Part shown: positions 50,031 to 58,379 of the stretch, piece after piece | How positions within the stretch are numbered: position 1 is the first letter of the stretch | Layout: each line of letters opens with the position of its first letter | Source: Streptomyces sp. TRM70350 | GTDB lineage: Bacteria; Actinomycetota; Actinomycetes; Streptomycetales; Streptomycetaceae | Assembly: GCF_019219825.1 (NCBI RefSeq) | Contig: NZ_JAHUXH010000001.1 | Location: 496,001 to 560,000, forward strand | Length of the DNA: 64,000 nt | Reading direction: 5' to 3' | Notes under the pieces: model-generated | Seen by the model: the letters and a program-made list of their open reading frames with translations, nothing else | What the model was told of the DNA's origin: nothing | The model's database searches: none | Program-made: the position numbers and the translations under genes

Positions 50031-50994
50031 GTCCCTGACGCGCGCGGTCCGTTGGGACACGGTCGTCGGCGCGCTGCTGATCGTCGTCCTGCTGCTGTCC
50101 TTCGGGTTCGTGGACGGGTTCGGCAACGCCCTGAACCTGTCGTTCCTGATCGGCAACACCTTGCCGATCGCTCTCATCGCCCTGCCGATGACCCTGCTCG
50201 TCGTCTCCGGCGAGATCGATCTGTCCGTCGCCTCCACCGCCGGGCTGTCCGGCGCGGTGATGGGCGCCCTGTGGAACCAGGGCATGACCATCGAGACGAT
50301 CATCCCGCTGTGCCTGCTGCTCGGCGTGGTGTGCGGACTGATCAACGGTCTGCTGGTGACCAAGCTCGGGCTGCCGTCGCTTGCGGTGACCATCGGTACG
50401 CTTGCCGCCTACCGGGGCATCGCGCAGATCGTGCTCGGCTCCGACGCGGTGACCGACTTCCCCTCCCCGTACCTGGACTTCGCGGCCGGGCGGATCGGCG
50501 ACACGTTCGTCCCGTACGCCTTCCTGCCCTTCCTCGTGCTGCTGGCGATCGCGGTGGTGACGTTGCATGCCACGCCGTTCGGGCGGTCGGTGTTCGCGAT
50601 CGGCGCGAGTGAGGAGGCCGCGCGGTTCGCCGGGGTCCGGGTGAAGCGGCAGAAGCTGATTCTGTTCACGGTGACCGGGCTGATGGCGTCACTCACCGGG
50701 ATCTTCTGGGCGCTGCATTACGCCAGCGCTCGCTATGACAACGCCATGGGGCTCGAACTCTCCGTTGTCGCGGCCGTGTTGCTCGGTGGTATCGACTTCG
50801 ACGGCGGCAAGGGCACGTTGGGTGGCGCGATCGCCGGGGTGTTTCTCCTCGGGGCGTTGCAGAACGTGATGAGCCTTCAGGACGTGTCCGCCCAGTCGCA
50901 GATCGTGGTCACCGGTGTCCTGCTCGTTCTTTCCGTGCTCGGGCCGCGCGTGGCACGGCAGATCGCCGTCGTGCGCGCCCAATCGACCGGCTGA
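50023..50994 (+). CDS. rhaQ: rhamnose ABC importer permease, second
   Basis: A 323-residue CUT2 permease paralogous to the preceding gene: LLVVSGEIDLSVASTAGLSG near residue 62 and LLGGIDFDGGKGTLGG near 250. Two different permeases plus a double ATPase and a receptor match the RhaSTPQ arrangement described in rhizobia. A repeat-derived hairpin and 82 bases separate it from the receptor gene. Confidence 0.93.
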   Translation: MPESLTRAVRWDTVVGALLIVVLLLSFGFVDGFGNALNLSFLIGNTLPIALIALPMTLLVVSGEIDLSVASTAGLSGAVMGALWNQGMTIETIIPLCLLLGVVCGLINGLLVTKLGLPSLAVTIGTLAAYRGIAQIVLGSDAVTDFPSPYLDFAAGRIGDTFVPYAFLPFLVLLAIAVVTLHATPFGRSVFAIGASEEAARFAGVRVKRQKLILFTVTGLMASLTGIFWALHYASARYDNAMGLELSVVAAVLLGGIDFDGGKGTLGGAIAGVFLLGALQNVMSLQDVSAQSQIVVTGVLLVLSVLGPRVARQIAVVRAQSTG

Positions 50995-50999
50995 CCCGT

Positions 51000-51046
51000 G
51001 GTCTGTGGCTGGTCGCGCAGTTCCCCGCGCCCCTGAAAGGGGCGCC
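51000..51046 (-). repeat. Streptomyces intergenic GC-rich repeat, copy 2, with tight hairpin
   Basis: Inverted copy of the repeat at 45956 (core at 51011-51033). Its edge contains GCGCCCCT (51027-51034) and AGGGGCGC (51038-51045) with a three-base loop GAA, an 8-bp perfect hairpin. It lies between the second permease and the receptor gene, where it could slow decay of the receptor message or partly terminate. Confidence 0.75.
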
Positions 51047-51076
51047 TCCGCTCACCTCCGTCAAGAAGGAACCCCT

Positions 51077-52159
51077 ATGCGCAAGTCATCCCTCCGCCGT
51101 AGCTGTGCCGCCCTCGCGGCCGTCACCTCGCTCGCCCTCGCCGCCACCGCCTGCGGTGGTACCACCAAGGAGGACGTGGCCAACGAGGGCGGCTCGGCCG
51201 CCGCGGCCGGTGAGGCGAACCCGAACGCCGAACTGAAGAAGGGCCTCACCGTCGGCTTCCTGCCCAAGCAGGTCAACAACCCCTACTTCACCACCGCCGA
51301 CAAGGGCGGCGAGGCAGCCCTGAAGGAGCTGGGCTCCCACTACAAGGAGGTCGGACCCTCCAGCGCCACCGACACCTCCGGGCAGGTCTCCTACGTCAAC
51401 ACGCTCACCCAGCAGCAGGTCGACGCGATGGCCGTGTCCGCGCAGGACCCGGGCGCCCTGTGCACCGCGCTCAAGCAGGCCATGAGCAACGACATCAAGG
51501 TCGTGACGTACGACTCGGACACCAAGCCCGAGTGCCGCAACGCCTTCGTCTCGCAGGCGTCCGCCGAGGACCTCGGCCGCACCGAGGTGCAGCTGCTCGC
51601 CGAGCAGATCGGGTACAAGGGCGAGATCGCGATCCTGTCCGCCGCGCAGACCGCGACCAACCAGAACACCTGGATCGAGTTCATGAAGGACGAGCTCAAG
51701 GATCCCAAGTACAAGGACATGAAGCTCGTCAAGATCGCGTACGGCAACGACGACGCCCAGCAGTCCTTCCAGCAGACCCAGGGCCTGCTCCAGGAGTACC
51801 CGAACCTGAAGGGGATCATCTCCCCGACCACCGTCGGCATCAAGGCCGCCGCCCAGTACCTGTCCGGCTCGAAGTACAAGGGCAAGGTCAAGCTGACCGG
51901 CCTCGGCACCCCCAACGACCTGCGCAAGTACGTCAAGAACGGCACCGTCGAGGCGTTCGAGCTGTGGGACCCGGCGAAGCTGGGTGAGCTGGCCGCCCGT
52001 ACCGCCGTCGCGCTGGTGTCGGGCCAGATCACCGGCAAGGAGGGCGAGACCTTCACCGCCGGCGACATGGGCCAGTACACCATCGGCAAGGACGGCGTGA
52101 TCAGCCTCGGCAAGCCGACCGTGTTCGACGCCGGCAACATCGACCAGTACAACTTCTAG
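51077..52159 (+). CDS. rhaS: rhamnose-binding lipoprotein
   Basis: A 360-residue receptor of the RhaS/RbsB family. Signal MRKSSLRRSCAALAAVTSLA ends in a lipobox before Cys26 (LAATAC), then GLTVGFLPKQVNNPYF near residue 57, VTYDSDTKPECRNAFVSQA near 140 and ISPTTVGIKAAAQYL near 252. The protein should deliver rhamnose to the membrane complex. The ATG at 51077 follows AAGAAGGA. It needs the most copies in the system, in line with the hairpin upstream. Confidence 0.94.
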   Translation: MRKSSLRRSCAALAAVTSLALAATACGGTTKEDVANEGGSAAAAGEANPNAELKKGLTVGFLPKQVNNPYFTTADKGGEAALKELGSHYKEVGPSSATDTSGQVSYVNTLTQQQVDAMAVSAQDPGALCTALKQAMSNDIKVVTYDSDTKPECRNAFVSQASAEDLGRTEVQLLAEQIGYKGEIAILSAAQTATNQNTWIEFMKDELKDPKYKDMKLVKIAYGNDDAQQSFQQTQGLLQEYPNLKGIISPTTVGIKAAAQYLSGSKYKGKVKLTGLGTPNDLRKYVKNGTVEAFELWDPAKLGELAARTAVALVSGQITGKEGETFTAGDMGQYTIGKDGVISLGKPTVFDAGNIDQYNF

Positions 52160-52176
52160 CCCCGGGGCGGTACTTC

Positions 52177-52497
52177 ATGCAGCGCGTCTGTTTCCTGCTC
52201 AAGGTCCGCCAGGACCGGATCGCCGAGTACCGCGAACGCCACGCCGCCGTGTGGCCGGAGATGCTCCAAGCGCTCTCGGCCACCGGCTGGCACAACTACT
52301 CGCTCTTCCTGCGCGACGACGGCCTGCTCGTCGGCTATCTGGAGACCGAGGACTTCGCGGCCGCCCTCGCCGGGATGGAGGCCACGGAGGTCAACGCCCG
52401 TTGGCAGGCCGAGATGGCGCCGTTCTTCGAGTCGCTGGACGGCGCCCGGCCCGACGAGGCCATGAAACCGCTCACCGAAGTGTTCCACCTCGCCTGA
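52177..52497 (+). CDS. rhaM: L-rhamnose mutarotase
   Basis: A 106-residue RhaM that interconverts alpha and beta anomers of L-rhamnose. The whole family signature is present: RVCFLLKVRQDRIAEYRERH near the start with the catalytic His, VWPEMLQALSATGWHNYSLF and RWQAEMAPFFE. The ATG at 52177 starts 17 bases after the receptor gene. Confidence 0.96.
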   Translation: MQRVCFLLKVRQDRIAEYRERHAAVWPEMLQALSATGWHNYSLFLRDDGLLVGYLETEDFAAALAGMEATEVNARWQAEMAPFFESLDGARPDEAMKPLTEVFHLA

Positions 52498-52514
52498 CAA
52501 CGGAGTCGCCCGAG

Positions 52515-53939
52515 ATGAGAAGACGTACGCTGCTGACCGGAGCCGTGCTCAGTGCCGTGGCCGGTCCGGCCCTCGCCACCGGCACCGCCCGAGCCGCCGA
52601 CCCCGGCCCGTCCGTGACCCGGATCGCCACCACCCGACTCGACGCCCAGGCCATCTACTTCGTGTCCTACGACGGCCTGGTCAACAACAACTCCTTCCAG
52701 AAGAACGGCCTGCTGACCTACAAGGGCTACCAGTACGCCGCCTGGTACACCGCCGACCGCAACGCCGTCGTCGGCCGCCGCGCCCTCGGCGCCACCACCT
52801 GGCAGACCGTCAAGGTGGGCCACACCCTGCGCTACAACGACTCCCACAACGTCATCTCCATGGGCGTCTCCCGGGTCGACGGCCGACTGCACCTCAACAT
52901 GGACTCCCACAGCGACGGCTTCACCTACGTCAAGTCCGTCGCCGGTCTGATGGACAACCCGGCCGGGCTGTCCTGGACGGCGAGCCGCTTCGGCGCCCCG
53001 CAGTCCACGCTCGACGGGCTCACCCTGACGAGCCAGTTCACCTATCCGCAGTTCGTGGCCACCCCGGAGGGCCGACTCCAGCTCAGCTACCGGGTCGGCA
53101 TCTCCGGCAACGGCCGCAACGCGCTGGCCGAGTACGACGGTTCGCGGTGGACGGCGCTGGGGGAGTGGACCAGCTCCACCGGCACCTACACCAGCGAGCA
53201 CGGCTCGTCGACCGCCCGCAACATGTACCTGCACGGCATCGACTACGACCGGAACGGGCGGCTGCACGCCTTCTTCACCTGGCGTGAGCAGAACGCCGCC
53301 GTGATGTGCAACCGTGGCGGCATCACCAACCACGACACCGGTTACGTCTACTCCGACGACCGCGGCCGGACCTGGCGCAACAACGCCGGGACGGTCGTCG
53401 GCATCACCGGCGGCTCCGACCGGGTCTCGGTCAACGACGCGCGCCTGGTCGTCGACCCGCTCAACCCGGACCACTCCCTGATGAACCAGGAGAGCCAGTT
53501 CACCGACTCCGCCGGCCGCCCGCACGCGATCATCTCCTACGTCCCCGGCCGCTTCGGCCAGTGCACCACGAACTACGTCGCCAACCGCACCGCCAACGGC
53601 CGTGCCTTCCACGTCCGCCGGAACGCCTCCGGCGCCTGGCAGAAGACGGAGATCCCCGTTCCGTTGAACTCCAGCCAGCGCACCAAGCTGATCCTGGACA
53701 AGTACGACAACGCCTACGCGATCTTCCCGTTCGGCCGGATCGCCGGCGCCTCGGCGGCCTCCGGGTACACCGACTGGAAGCTGCTCTTCGACGGCAGCGG
53801 CCTCAATGCCTTCGGTGAGGTCGTGATCGACGAGACGCGGGTCGCGCAGGACGGCGTGCTGTCCTTCATGTACCAGCAGAAGTCGAGCGGTACGACGCCG
53901 TCGGCGCTGCATGTCGTCGACTTCCGGCTGCCCGCATGA
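52515..53939 (+). CDS. Tat-exported BNR-4 repeat protein, candidate rhamnosyl-glucuronate lyase (PL42-like)
   Basis: A 474-residue secreted protein. Twin-arginine signal MRRRTLLTGAVLSAVAG, cleavage near ARAAD. The mature protein is a seven-bladed propeller of the BNR-4 type, with GVSRVDGRLHLNMDSHSDGF near residue 118, FTYPQFVATPEGRLQLSYR near 178 and HGIDYDRNGRLHAFFTWRE near 240. Fungal members (PL42) cut L-rhamnose-alpha-1,4-D-glucuronate on gum arabic side chains. Its position between rhaM and the LacI gene supports releasing rhamnose from polysaccharide for this pathway. The ATG at 52515 lies 17 bases after rhaM. Enzyme class is inferred. Confidence 0.75.
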   Translation: MRRRTLLTGAVLSAVAGPALATGTARAADPGPSVTRIATTRLDAQAIYFVSYDGLVNNNSFQKNGLLTYKGYQYAAWYTADRNAVVGRRALGATTWQTVKVGHTLRYNDSHNVISMGVSRVDGRLHLNMDSHSDGFTYVKSVAGLMDNPAGLSWTASRFGAPQSTLDGLTLTSQFTYPQFVATPEGRLQLSYRVGISGNGRNALAEYDGSRWTALGEWTSSTGTYTSEHGSSTARNMYLHGIDYDRNGRLHAFFTWREQNAAVMCNRGGITNHDTGYVYSDDRGRTWRNNAGTVVGITGGSDRVSVNDARLVVDPLNPDHSLMNQESQFTDSAGRPHAIISYVPGRFGQCTTNYVANRTANGRAFHVRRNASGAWQKTEIPVPLNSSQRTKLILDKYDNAYAIFPFGRIAGASAASGYTDWKLLFDGSGLNAFGEVVIDETRVAQDGVLSFMYQQKSSGTTPSALHVVDFRLPA

Positions 53940-53973
53940 CCACTGCTGTCCCGGGGCGGCGTGAGGGTACTGT

Positions 53974-53983
53974 GAAGGCCTTC
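53974..53983 (+). promoter_or_regulatory. possible autoregulatory operator of the rhamnose LacI gene
   Basis: GAAGGCCTTC is a perfect 10-base palindrome, and with its flanks (TGAAGGCCTTCC) it resembles the TGAAA-TTTCA operators at 47230 and 47396. It is 36 bases before the regulator ATG. Confidence 0.4.
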
Positions 53984-54018
53984 CCGTCGCCCCACGTTCT
54001 CCTGGAGGTCGCTGCCTG

Positions 54019-55044
54019 ATGGCCCAGTCGGTGGGTATCAAGGACGTCGCCCGCGCCGCCGGTGTCTCCGTGGGCACGGTCTCGAACGTCATCAACCGGC
54101 CGGAGACGGTCGCCACCGAGACCCGGGCGCGCGTGCAGTCCGCCATAGACCGGCTCGGCTACGTCCGCAGCGAGTCCGCGCGCCAGCTGCGCGCGGGCCG
54201 CAGCCGGATCATGGGCCTGCTGGTCCTGGACATGGGCAACCCCTTCTTCGTCGACGTGGCGCGCGGCGCCGAGCGCGCCGCCCGCGAGGCCGGCCTGGGC
54301 GTGATGGTCTGCAACAGCGCCCAGGACGCCTCGGAGGAGGCCGAGTACCTCTCGCTCTTCGCCGAGCAGCGGGTACGCGGCGTACTGCTCACCCCGGCCG
54401 ACGCGACCGGCCGCAACATCGAGACGTTTCGCCGCCACGGCATCCCCTTCGTGCTCGTCGACCGGGTCGCGGAGGGCGCCACCGAGTGCTCCGTCTCCGT
54501 CGACGACGTGGCGGGCGGCGCCCTCGCCGTACGCCATCTGATCGACGCCGGGCACCGCTCCATCGCCTACGTCAGCGGCCCGCCCGGCCTGAACCAGGTG
54601 CGCGACCGCCGCACCGGCGCCCTGCACGCCCTCGCCGAGGCCGGCCTCGGCCCCGACGCGCTGCGCGAGCTGCCCACCGAGCGGCTCGACGTCGCCGCAG
54701 GCCGGGACGCCGGGGCCCGGCTGCTCGGCCTCGCCGACCGCCCGACCGCCGTCTTCTGCGCCAACGACCTGCTCGCGCTCGGCGTGCTGCAGGCCATGTA
54801 CGCGGCCGGTGTCGGCGTCCCCGACGACCTCGCCATCGTCGGCTACGACGACATCGAGTTCGCCGCGGCGGCCGCCGTACCGCTCACGTCCGTACGGCAG
54901 CCCGCCGTCACCATGGGCGCCATGGCCGCCGAACTCCTGCTGGAGGAGACGGAGACGGAGAACGGCCCGCCCCGGCACGAGCACCGCCGGGTCGTGCTGC
55001 AGCCGGAACTGGTGGTGCGCCGCTCCAGCCTGTCCGGCCGCTGA
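54019..55044 (+). CDS. LacI family regulator of rhamnose genes
   Basis: A 341-residue LacI repressor: helix-turn-helix IKDVARAAGVSVGTVSNVIN at residues 6-25, hinge SARQLRAGRS, and periplasmic-binding effector domain with LLVLDMGNPFF near 65, FVLVDRVAEG near 150 and AIVGYDDIEFAA near 275. The ATG at 54019 follows CTGGAGG. Located at the end of the rhamnose importer cluster, it is the natural binder of the TGAAAC-type palindromes over both divergent promoters, with rhamnose or rhamnulose as likely inducer. Confidence 0.92.
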   Translation: MAQSVGIKDVARAAGVSVGTVSNVINRPETVATETRARVQSAIDRLGYVRSESARQLRAGRSRIMGLLVLDMGNPFFVDVARGAERAAREAGLGVMVCNSAQDASEEAEYLSLFAEQRVRGVLLTPADATGRNIETFRRHGIPFVLVDRVAEGATECSVSVDDVAGGALAVRHLIDAGHRSIAYVSGPPGLNQVRDRRTGALHALAEAGLGPDALRELPTERLDVAAGRDAGARLLGLADRPTAVFCANDLLALGVLQAMYAAGVGVPDDLAIVGYDDIEFAAAAAVPLTSVRQPAVTMGAMAAELLLEETETENGPPRHEHRRVVLQPELVVRRSSLSGR

Positions 55045-55060
55045 ACCGCCGGGGCCCGCT

Positions 55061-55115
55061 CACTGACCCGGCGTTCAGCACCGCAGAGATCCGGCCACTG
55101 ACCCGGCGTTCAGCA
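55061..55115 (+). repeat. two 20-bp direct repeats after the LacI gene
   Basis: CACTGACCCGGCGTTCAGCA occurs identically at 55061-55080 and 55096-55115, period 35. A shorter CGTTCA fragment follows. Only two copies, no CRISPR features. Confidence 0.85.
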
Positions 55116-55203
55116 GCCGTTCATGATCCGAGGCGGTGGCGGGCGGCCCGCGATGTGCTGAACTGGGACGCGGTCCGCACCGTCGTCCGTCCCGGGAGCC
55201 CTG

Positions 55204-56511
55204 TTGAACGTCAGCTACCGCCAGCCCGGCGTCGTCCTCACCGACCGCCGTTTCACCGTGCCCCTCGACCACGACGACCCGGCCGGGGAGACCATCGAGC
55301 TCTACGCCCGTGAGGTCGTCGCCGCCGACAAGGCGGGGCAGGGGCAGGACCTGCCGTGGCTGCTCTACCTCCAGGGCGGCCCCGGCTTCGGGGCGAACCG
55401 TTTCGTCGGGCAGCAGGCCTGGCTCGGCCGGGCCCTGAAGGAGTACCGCGTCCTGCTGCTCGACCAGCGCGGCACCGGCCACTCCACCCCCGCCAACCGC
55501 CAGACGCTCCCGCTGCGCGGCGGCCCCGCCGAACAGGCCGCCTACCTCACGCACTTCCGCGCCGACGCGATCGTCCGCGACTGCGAGACCGTCCGGCGCG
55601 AGGTCACCGGCGGCGCGCCCTGGACCGTCCTCGGCCAGAGCTTCGGCGGCTTCTGCACCGTGCACTACCTGTCGACCGCCCCGGAGGGCCTCGCCACCGC
55701 CGTCATCACCGGCGGCCTGCCCTCCCTCGACGCGCACGCCGACGACGTCTACCGCGCCGCCTACCCGCGCATCGAGCGCAAGGTCACCGCGCACTACGCC
55801 CGCTACCCGCAGGACGTCGAGCGGGTCCGCCGGATCGCCGACCACCTGCTCAGCCACGACGTGGTCCTTCCCAGCGGCTACCGGCTCACCGTGGAGGCCT
55901 TCCAGTCCCTCGGCATCCTCCTCGGCGGCGGCGAGGGCAGCCACCGGCTGCACCACCTCCTGGAGGACGCCTTCGTCCGCACGCCGCAGGGCATGGCCCT
56001 CTCCGACGCGTTCCAGGAGGAGGTGCAGGGCCTGCTGTCGTACGCCGGACATCCGCTGTACGCGCTCGTCCACGAGGCCTGCTACGGCCAGGACCACCGC
56101 CCCACGGCGTGGTCGGCCGAGCGGGTGCGCGGCGAGTTCCCGCAGTTCGACGCGGCCAAGTCGCTCGCGGGCGACGGGCCGGTGCTGTTCACCGGAGAAA
56201 CGATCCACCCCTGGATGTTCGACTGCGACCCGGCGCTGCGCCCGCTGCGCGAGACCGCCGAACTCCTCGCCGCCCACACCGGCTGGCGGCCCCTGTACGA
56301 CCCCGCGCGCCTCGCCGCCAACGAGGTGCCGGTCGCGGCGGCCATCTACCACGACGACATGTACGTCGACACGGCCCACTCGCTGCGGACCGCCCGTGCC
56401 GTCAGGGGTCTGCGCACCTGGGTCACCGACGAGTTCGAGCACGACGGCGTACGGGCGGGCGGGCCTCGGGTCCTGGACCGGCTGTTGGGGCTGGCACGTG
56501 ACGAGGTCTGA
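55204..56511 (+). CDS. alpha/beta hydrolase, peptidase S33 (proline iminopeptidase-like)
   Basis: A 435-residue hydrolase. LLYLQGGPGFGANRF near residue 55 (oxyanion HGGPG-like), LLLDQRGTGHST near 83 and nucleophile Ser in VLGQSFGGFCTVHY near 142. Asp in AIYHDDMYVDTAH and His in DEFEHDG near the C terminus complete the triad. It should release N-terminal proline or other residues from short peptides. The first codon is TTG at 55204, supported by GGGAG six bases upstream; no better start is near. Confidence 0.9.
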   Translation: MNVSYRQPGVVLTDRRFTVPLDHDDPAGETIELYAREVVAADKAGQGQDLPWLLYLQGGPGFGANRFVGQQAWLGRALKEYRVLLLDQRGTGHSTPANRQTLPLRGGPAEQAAYLTHFRADAIVRDCETVRREVTGGAPWTVLGQSFGGFCTVHYLSTAPEGLATAVITGGLPSLDAHADDVYRAAYPRIERKVTAHYARYPQDVERVRRIADHLLSHDVVLPSGYRLTVEAFQSLGILLGGGEGSHRLHHLLEDAFVRTPQGMALSDAFQEEVQGLLSYAGHPLYALVHEACYGQDHRPTAWSAERVRGEFPQFDAAKSLAGDGPVLFTGETIHPWMFDCDPALRPLRETAELLAAHTGWRPLYDPARLAANEVPVAAAIYHDDMYVDTAHSLRTARAVRGLRTWVTDEFEHDGVRAGGPRVLDRLLGLARDEV

Positions 56512-56534
56512 GTCCGGTACGGTTCGGCAGCGCA

Positions 56535-56575
56535 CCTGAAGGGGCGCGAGGAACTGCGCGACCAGCCACGACGAG
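56535..56575 (+). repeat. Streptomyces intergenic GC-rich repeat, copy 3
   Basis: GGGGCGCGAGGAACTGCGCG, then ACCAGCCACGACGAGCC, a copy of the repeat at 45956 and 51000. It follows the peptidase gene. Confidence 0.8.
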
Positions 56576-56619
56576 CCTGCAGACGAACGTCGGCCCATCG
56601 CGGCACTCCCCGCGGAGCG

Positions 56620-56680
56620 CTTAGGGGTCCTTGGACCATGCCCGCGCGACCCGGGCGGGCATAGTGCAAGAACCCCTTAG
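56620..56680 (+). promoter_or_regulatory. nested inverted repeats before the PIG-L gene
   Basis: An outer pair, CTTAGGGGTCCTTG (56620-56633) with CAAGAACCCCTTAG (56667-56680), pairs at 12 of 14 positions. An inner perfect pair, ATGCCCGC (56638-56645) with GCGGGCAT (56655-56662), lies between. The whole 61-base element ends ten bases before the ATG at 56690 and could be a terminator of the upstream gene, a leader structure or an operator. Confidence 0.6.
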
Positions 56681-56689
56681 TCTGCGGGC

Positions 56690-57433
56690 ATGACCGAGCC
56701 GACGACCACTCAGCTGATGCCCATGCCCGACGACTGGCAGCGCGCCCTCGCCGTCGTGGCCCACCCGGACGACCTCGAGTACGGCTGCTCGGCGGCGATC
56801 GCCGCCTGGACCGACGCCGGCCGTGAGGTGGCGTACGTCCTGGCCACCCGTGGCGAGGCGGGCATCGACACGCTGGAGCCCGCGCAGTGCGGCCCGCTGC
56901 GGGAGCGCGAGCAGCGGGCGAGCGCGGCGGTCGTGGGGGTGTCGGTGGTGGAGTTCCTCGACCACCGGGACGGTGTCATCGAGTACGGCACCGCCCTGCG
57001 CCGGGACATCGCCGCCGCGATCCGCCGGCACCGGCCCGAGCTGGTGATCACCCTCAACCACCGGGACACCTGGGGTGGCGTCGCCTGGAACACCCCGGAC
57101 CACGTGGCCGTCGGCCGTGCCACGCTCGACGCGGCGGGCGACGCGGGCAACCGGTGGATCTTCCCCGAGCTGGCCGAACAGGGCCTGGAACCCTGGAAGG
57201 GCGTCCGCTGGGTCGCGGTCGCCGGGTCCAGCACGCCGACGCACGCGGTGGACGCGACGCCCGGCATGGAGCGCGCGGTGCGCTCGCTGCTCGAACACCG
57301 CACGTACATCGAGGCGTTGACGGATGAGGACCCCGAATCGTACGTGCGGGACTTCCTGACCGGATACGCGAAGAGCACGGGGGAGCGGTTCGGGGGCCGG
57401 CCTGCCGTGGCGTTCGAGCTGTTCAGCCACTAG
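56690..57433 (+). CDS. PIG-L family zinc deacetylase
   Basis: A 247-residue LmbE/PIG-L enzyme. The zinc motif AVVAHPDDLEYGCSAAI is near residue 20, and NTPDHVAVGRATLDAAG near 140 supplies the third His. Members deacetylate N-acetylglucosaminyl compounds such as mycothiol precursors, but the branch here is generic and the substrate unknown. The ATG at 56690 begins MTEPTTTQLMP. Confidence 0.94.
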   Translation: MTEPTTTQLMPMPDDWQRALAVVAHPDDLEYGCSAAIAAWTDAGREVAYVLATRGEAGIDTLEPAQCGPLREREQRASAAVVGVSVVEFLDHRDGVIEYGTALRRDIAAAIRRHRPELVITLNHRDTWGGVAWNTPDHVAVGRATLDAAGDAGNRWIFPELAEQGLEPWKGVRWVAVAGSSTPTHAVDATPGMERAVRSLLEHRTYIEALTDEDPESYVRDFLTGYAKSTGERFGGRPAVAFELFSH

Positions 57434-57459
57434 GTCGGACCGGTCATTAGGCTGGTGGC

Positions 57460-58290
57460 ATGCACCGCCACCCCGGCGACCTCACCGCCCTGCGCGGAGA
57501 CTGCGCCAACTGCTTCGGCCTCTGCTGTGTGGCGCTGCCCTTCGCCGCCTCGGCCGACTTCGCGCTCGACAAGGACGCCGGGAAGCCCTGCCCCCACCTG
57601 CGGGGCGACCACCGCTGCGGCATCCACGCCGAGTTGCGGCACAAGGGCTTCACGGGCTGCACCGTCTACGACTGTTTCGGCGCCGGACAGCGGGTCTCGC
57701 AGGTCACCTTCGGCGGGCAGGACTGGCGCACCGGCTCCCGGGCGCACGCCCGGCGGATGTTCGACGTGTTCCCCGTGGTACGGCAGCTGCACGAGCTGCT
57801 CTGGTACCTCACCGAGGCCCTCGCCCTGCCCGCCGCCCGCCCGCTCCACGCCGAGCTGCGCCGTGCCCTCGACGAAACGGGACGGCTGGCGGGACAGACT
57901 CCGCAGGAGCTCGCCGCGCTGGATGTCGGCGCCCACCGGCAGCAGGTCAACGTCCTGCTCCTGAAGACCAGTGAGCTGGCCCGGGCGGGCACGCGGGGCC
58001 GGAAGAAGGACCGCCGGGGCGTGGACCTGATCGGGGCGCGGCTCAAAGGAGCCGATTTGCGTGGCGCGAACCTGCGCGGTGCCTACCTCATCGCCGCCGA
58101 CCTGACCGGCGCGGATCTGCGCGGCGCGGACCTGATCGGCGCCGACCTGCGCGACGCCGACCTCACGGACGCCGACCTGACCGGGGCGTTCTTCCTGACC
58201 CAGGCTCAGCTCGACGCGGCCGGGGGCACGGCCGCCACCAAGCTGCCGGAGTCCGTGTCACGGCCCCCGCACTGGACGGCCCTTCACTGA
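57460..58290 (+). CDS. Cys-rich (YkgJ-like) domain fused to pentapeptide repeats
   Basis: A 276-residue two-part protein. Residues 13-75 carry nine Cys in a pattern like metal-chelating YkgJ domains: [38 protein letters not shown]. Residues ~185-250 are pentapeptide repeats A(D/N)Lx[34 protein letters not shown], forming a right-handed quadrilateral helix. The helical middle links them. Pentapeptide proteins can mimic DNA, and the Cys part may bind iron or zinc. Function unknown. The ATG at 57460 lies 26 bases after the PIG-L gene. Confidence 0.9.
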   Translation: MHRHPGDLTALRGDCANCFGLCCVALPFAASADFALDKDAGKPCPHLRGDHRCGIHAELRHKGFTGCTVYDCFGAGQRVSQVTFGGQDWRTGSRAHARRMFDVFPVVRQLHELLWYLTEALALPAARPLHAELRRALDETGRLAGQTPQELAALDVGAHRQQVNVLLLKTSELARAGTRGRKKDRRGVDLIGARLKGADLRGANLRGAYLIAADLTGADLRGADLIGADLRDADLTDADLTGAFFLTQAQLDAAGGTAATKLPESVSRPPHWTALH

Positions 58291-58345
58291 CGCACGGGAG
58301 AACCTGCGGCACTCACGGTTGGCGTGCGCCTGGATCTTCGGTAGG

Positions 58346-58364
58346 TTAGGTGAGCCTTACCTAA
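58346..58364. promoter_or_regulatory. iron box (DmdR1/DtxR type)
   Basis: TTAGGTGAGCCTTACCTAA matches the 19-base DtxR/IdeR/DmdR1 operator almost perfectly (inverted arms TTAGGT and ACCTAA). It ends 15 bases before the ATG of the DUF2470 gene, so that gene should be repressed by iron. Confidence 0.93.
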
Positions 58365-58379
58365 TGAGGAGGAACTGGG

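Noticed and set aside
55061..55115. CRISPR array
   Set aside because: Only two repeats with a 15-bp spacer, no cas genes, and the repeat is not palindromic.
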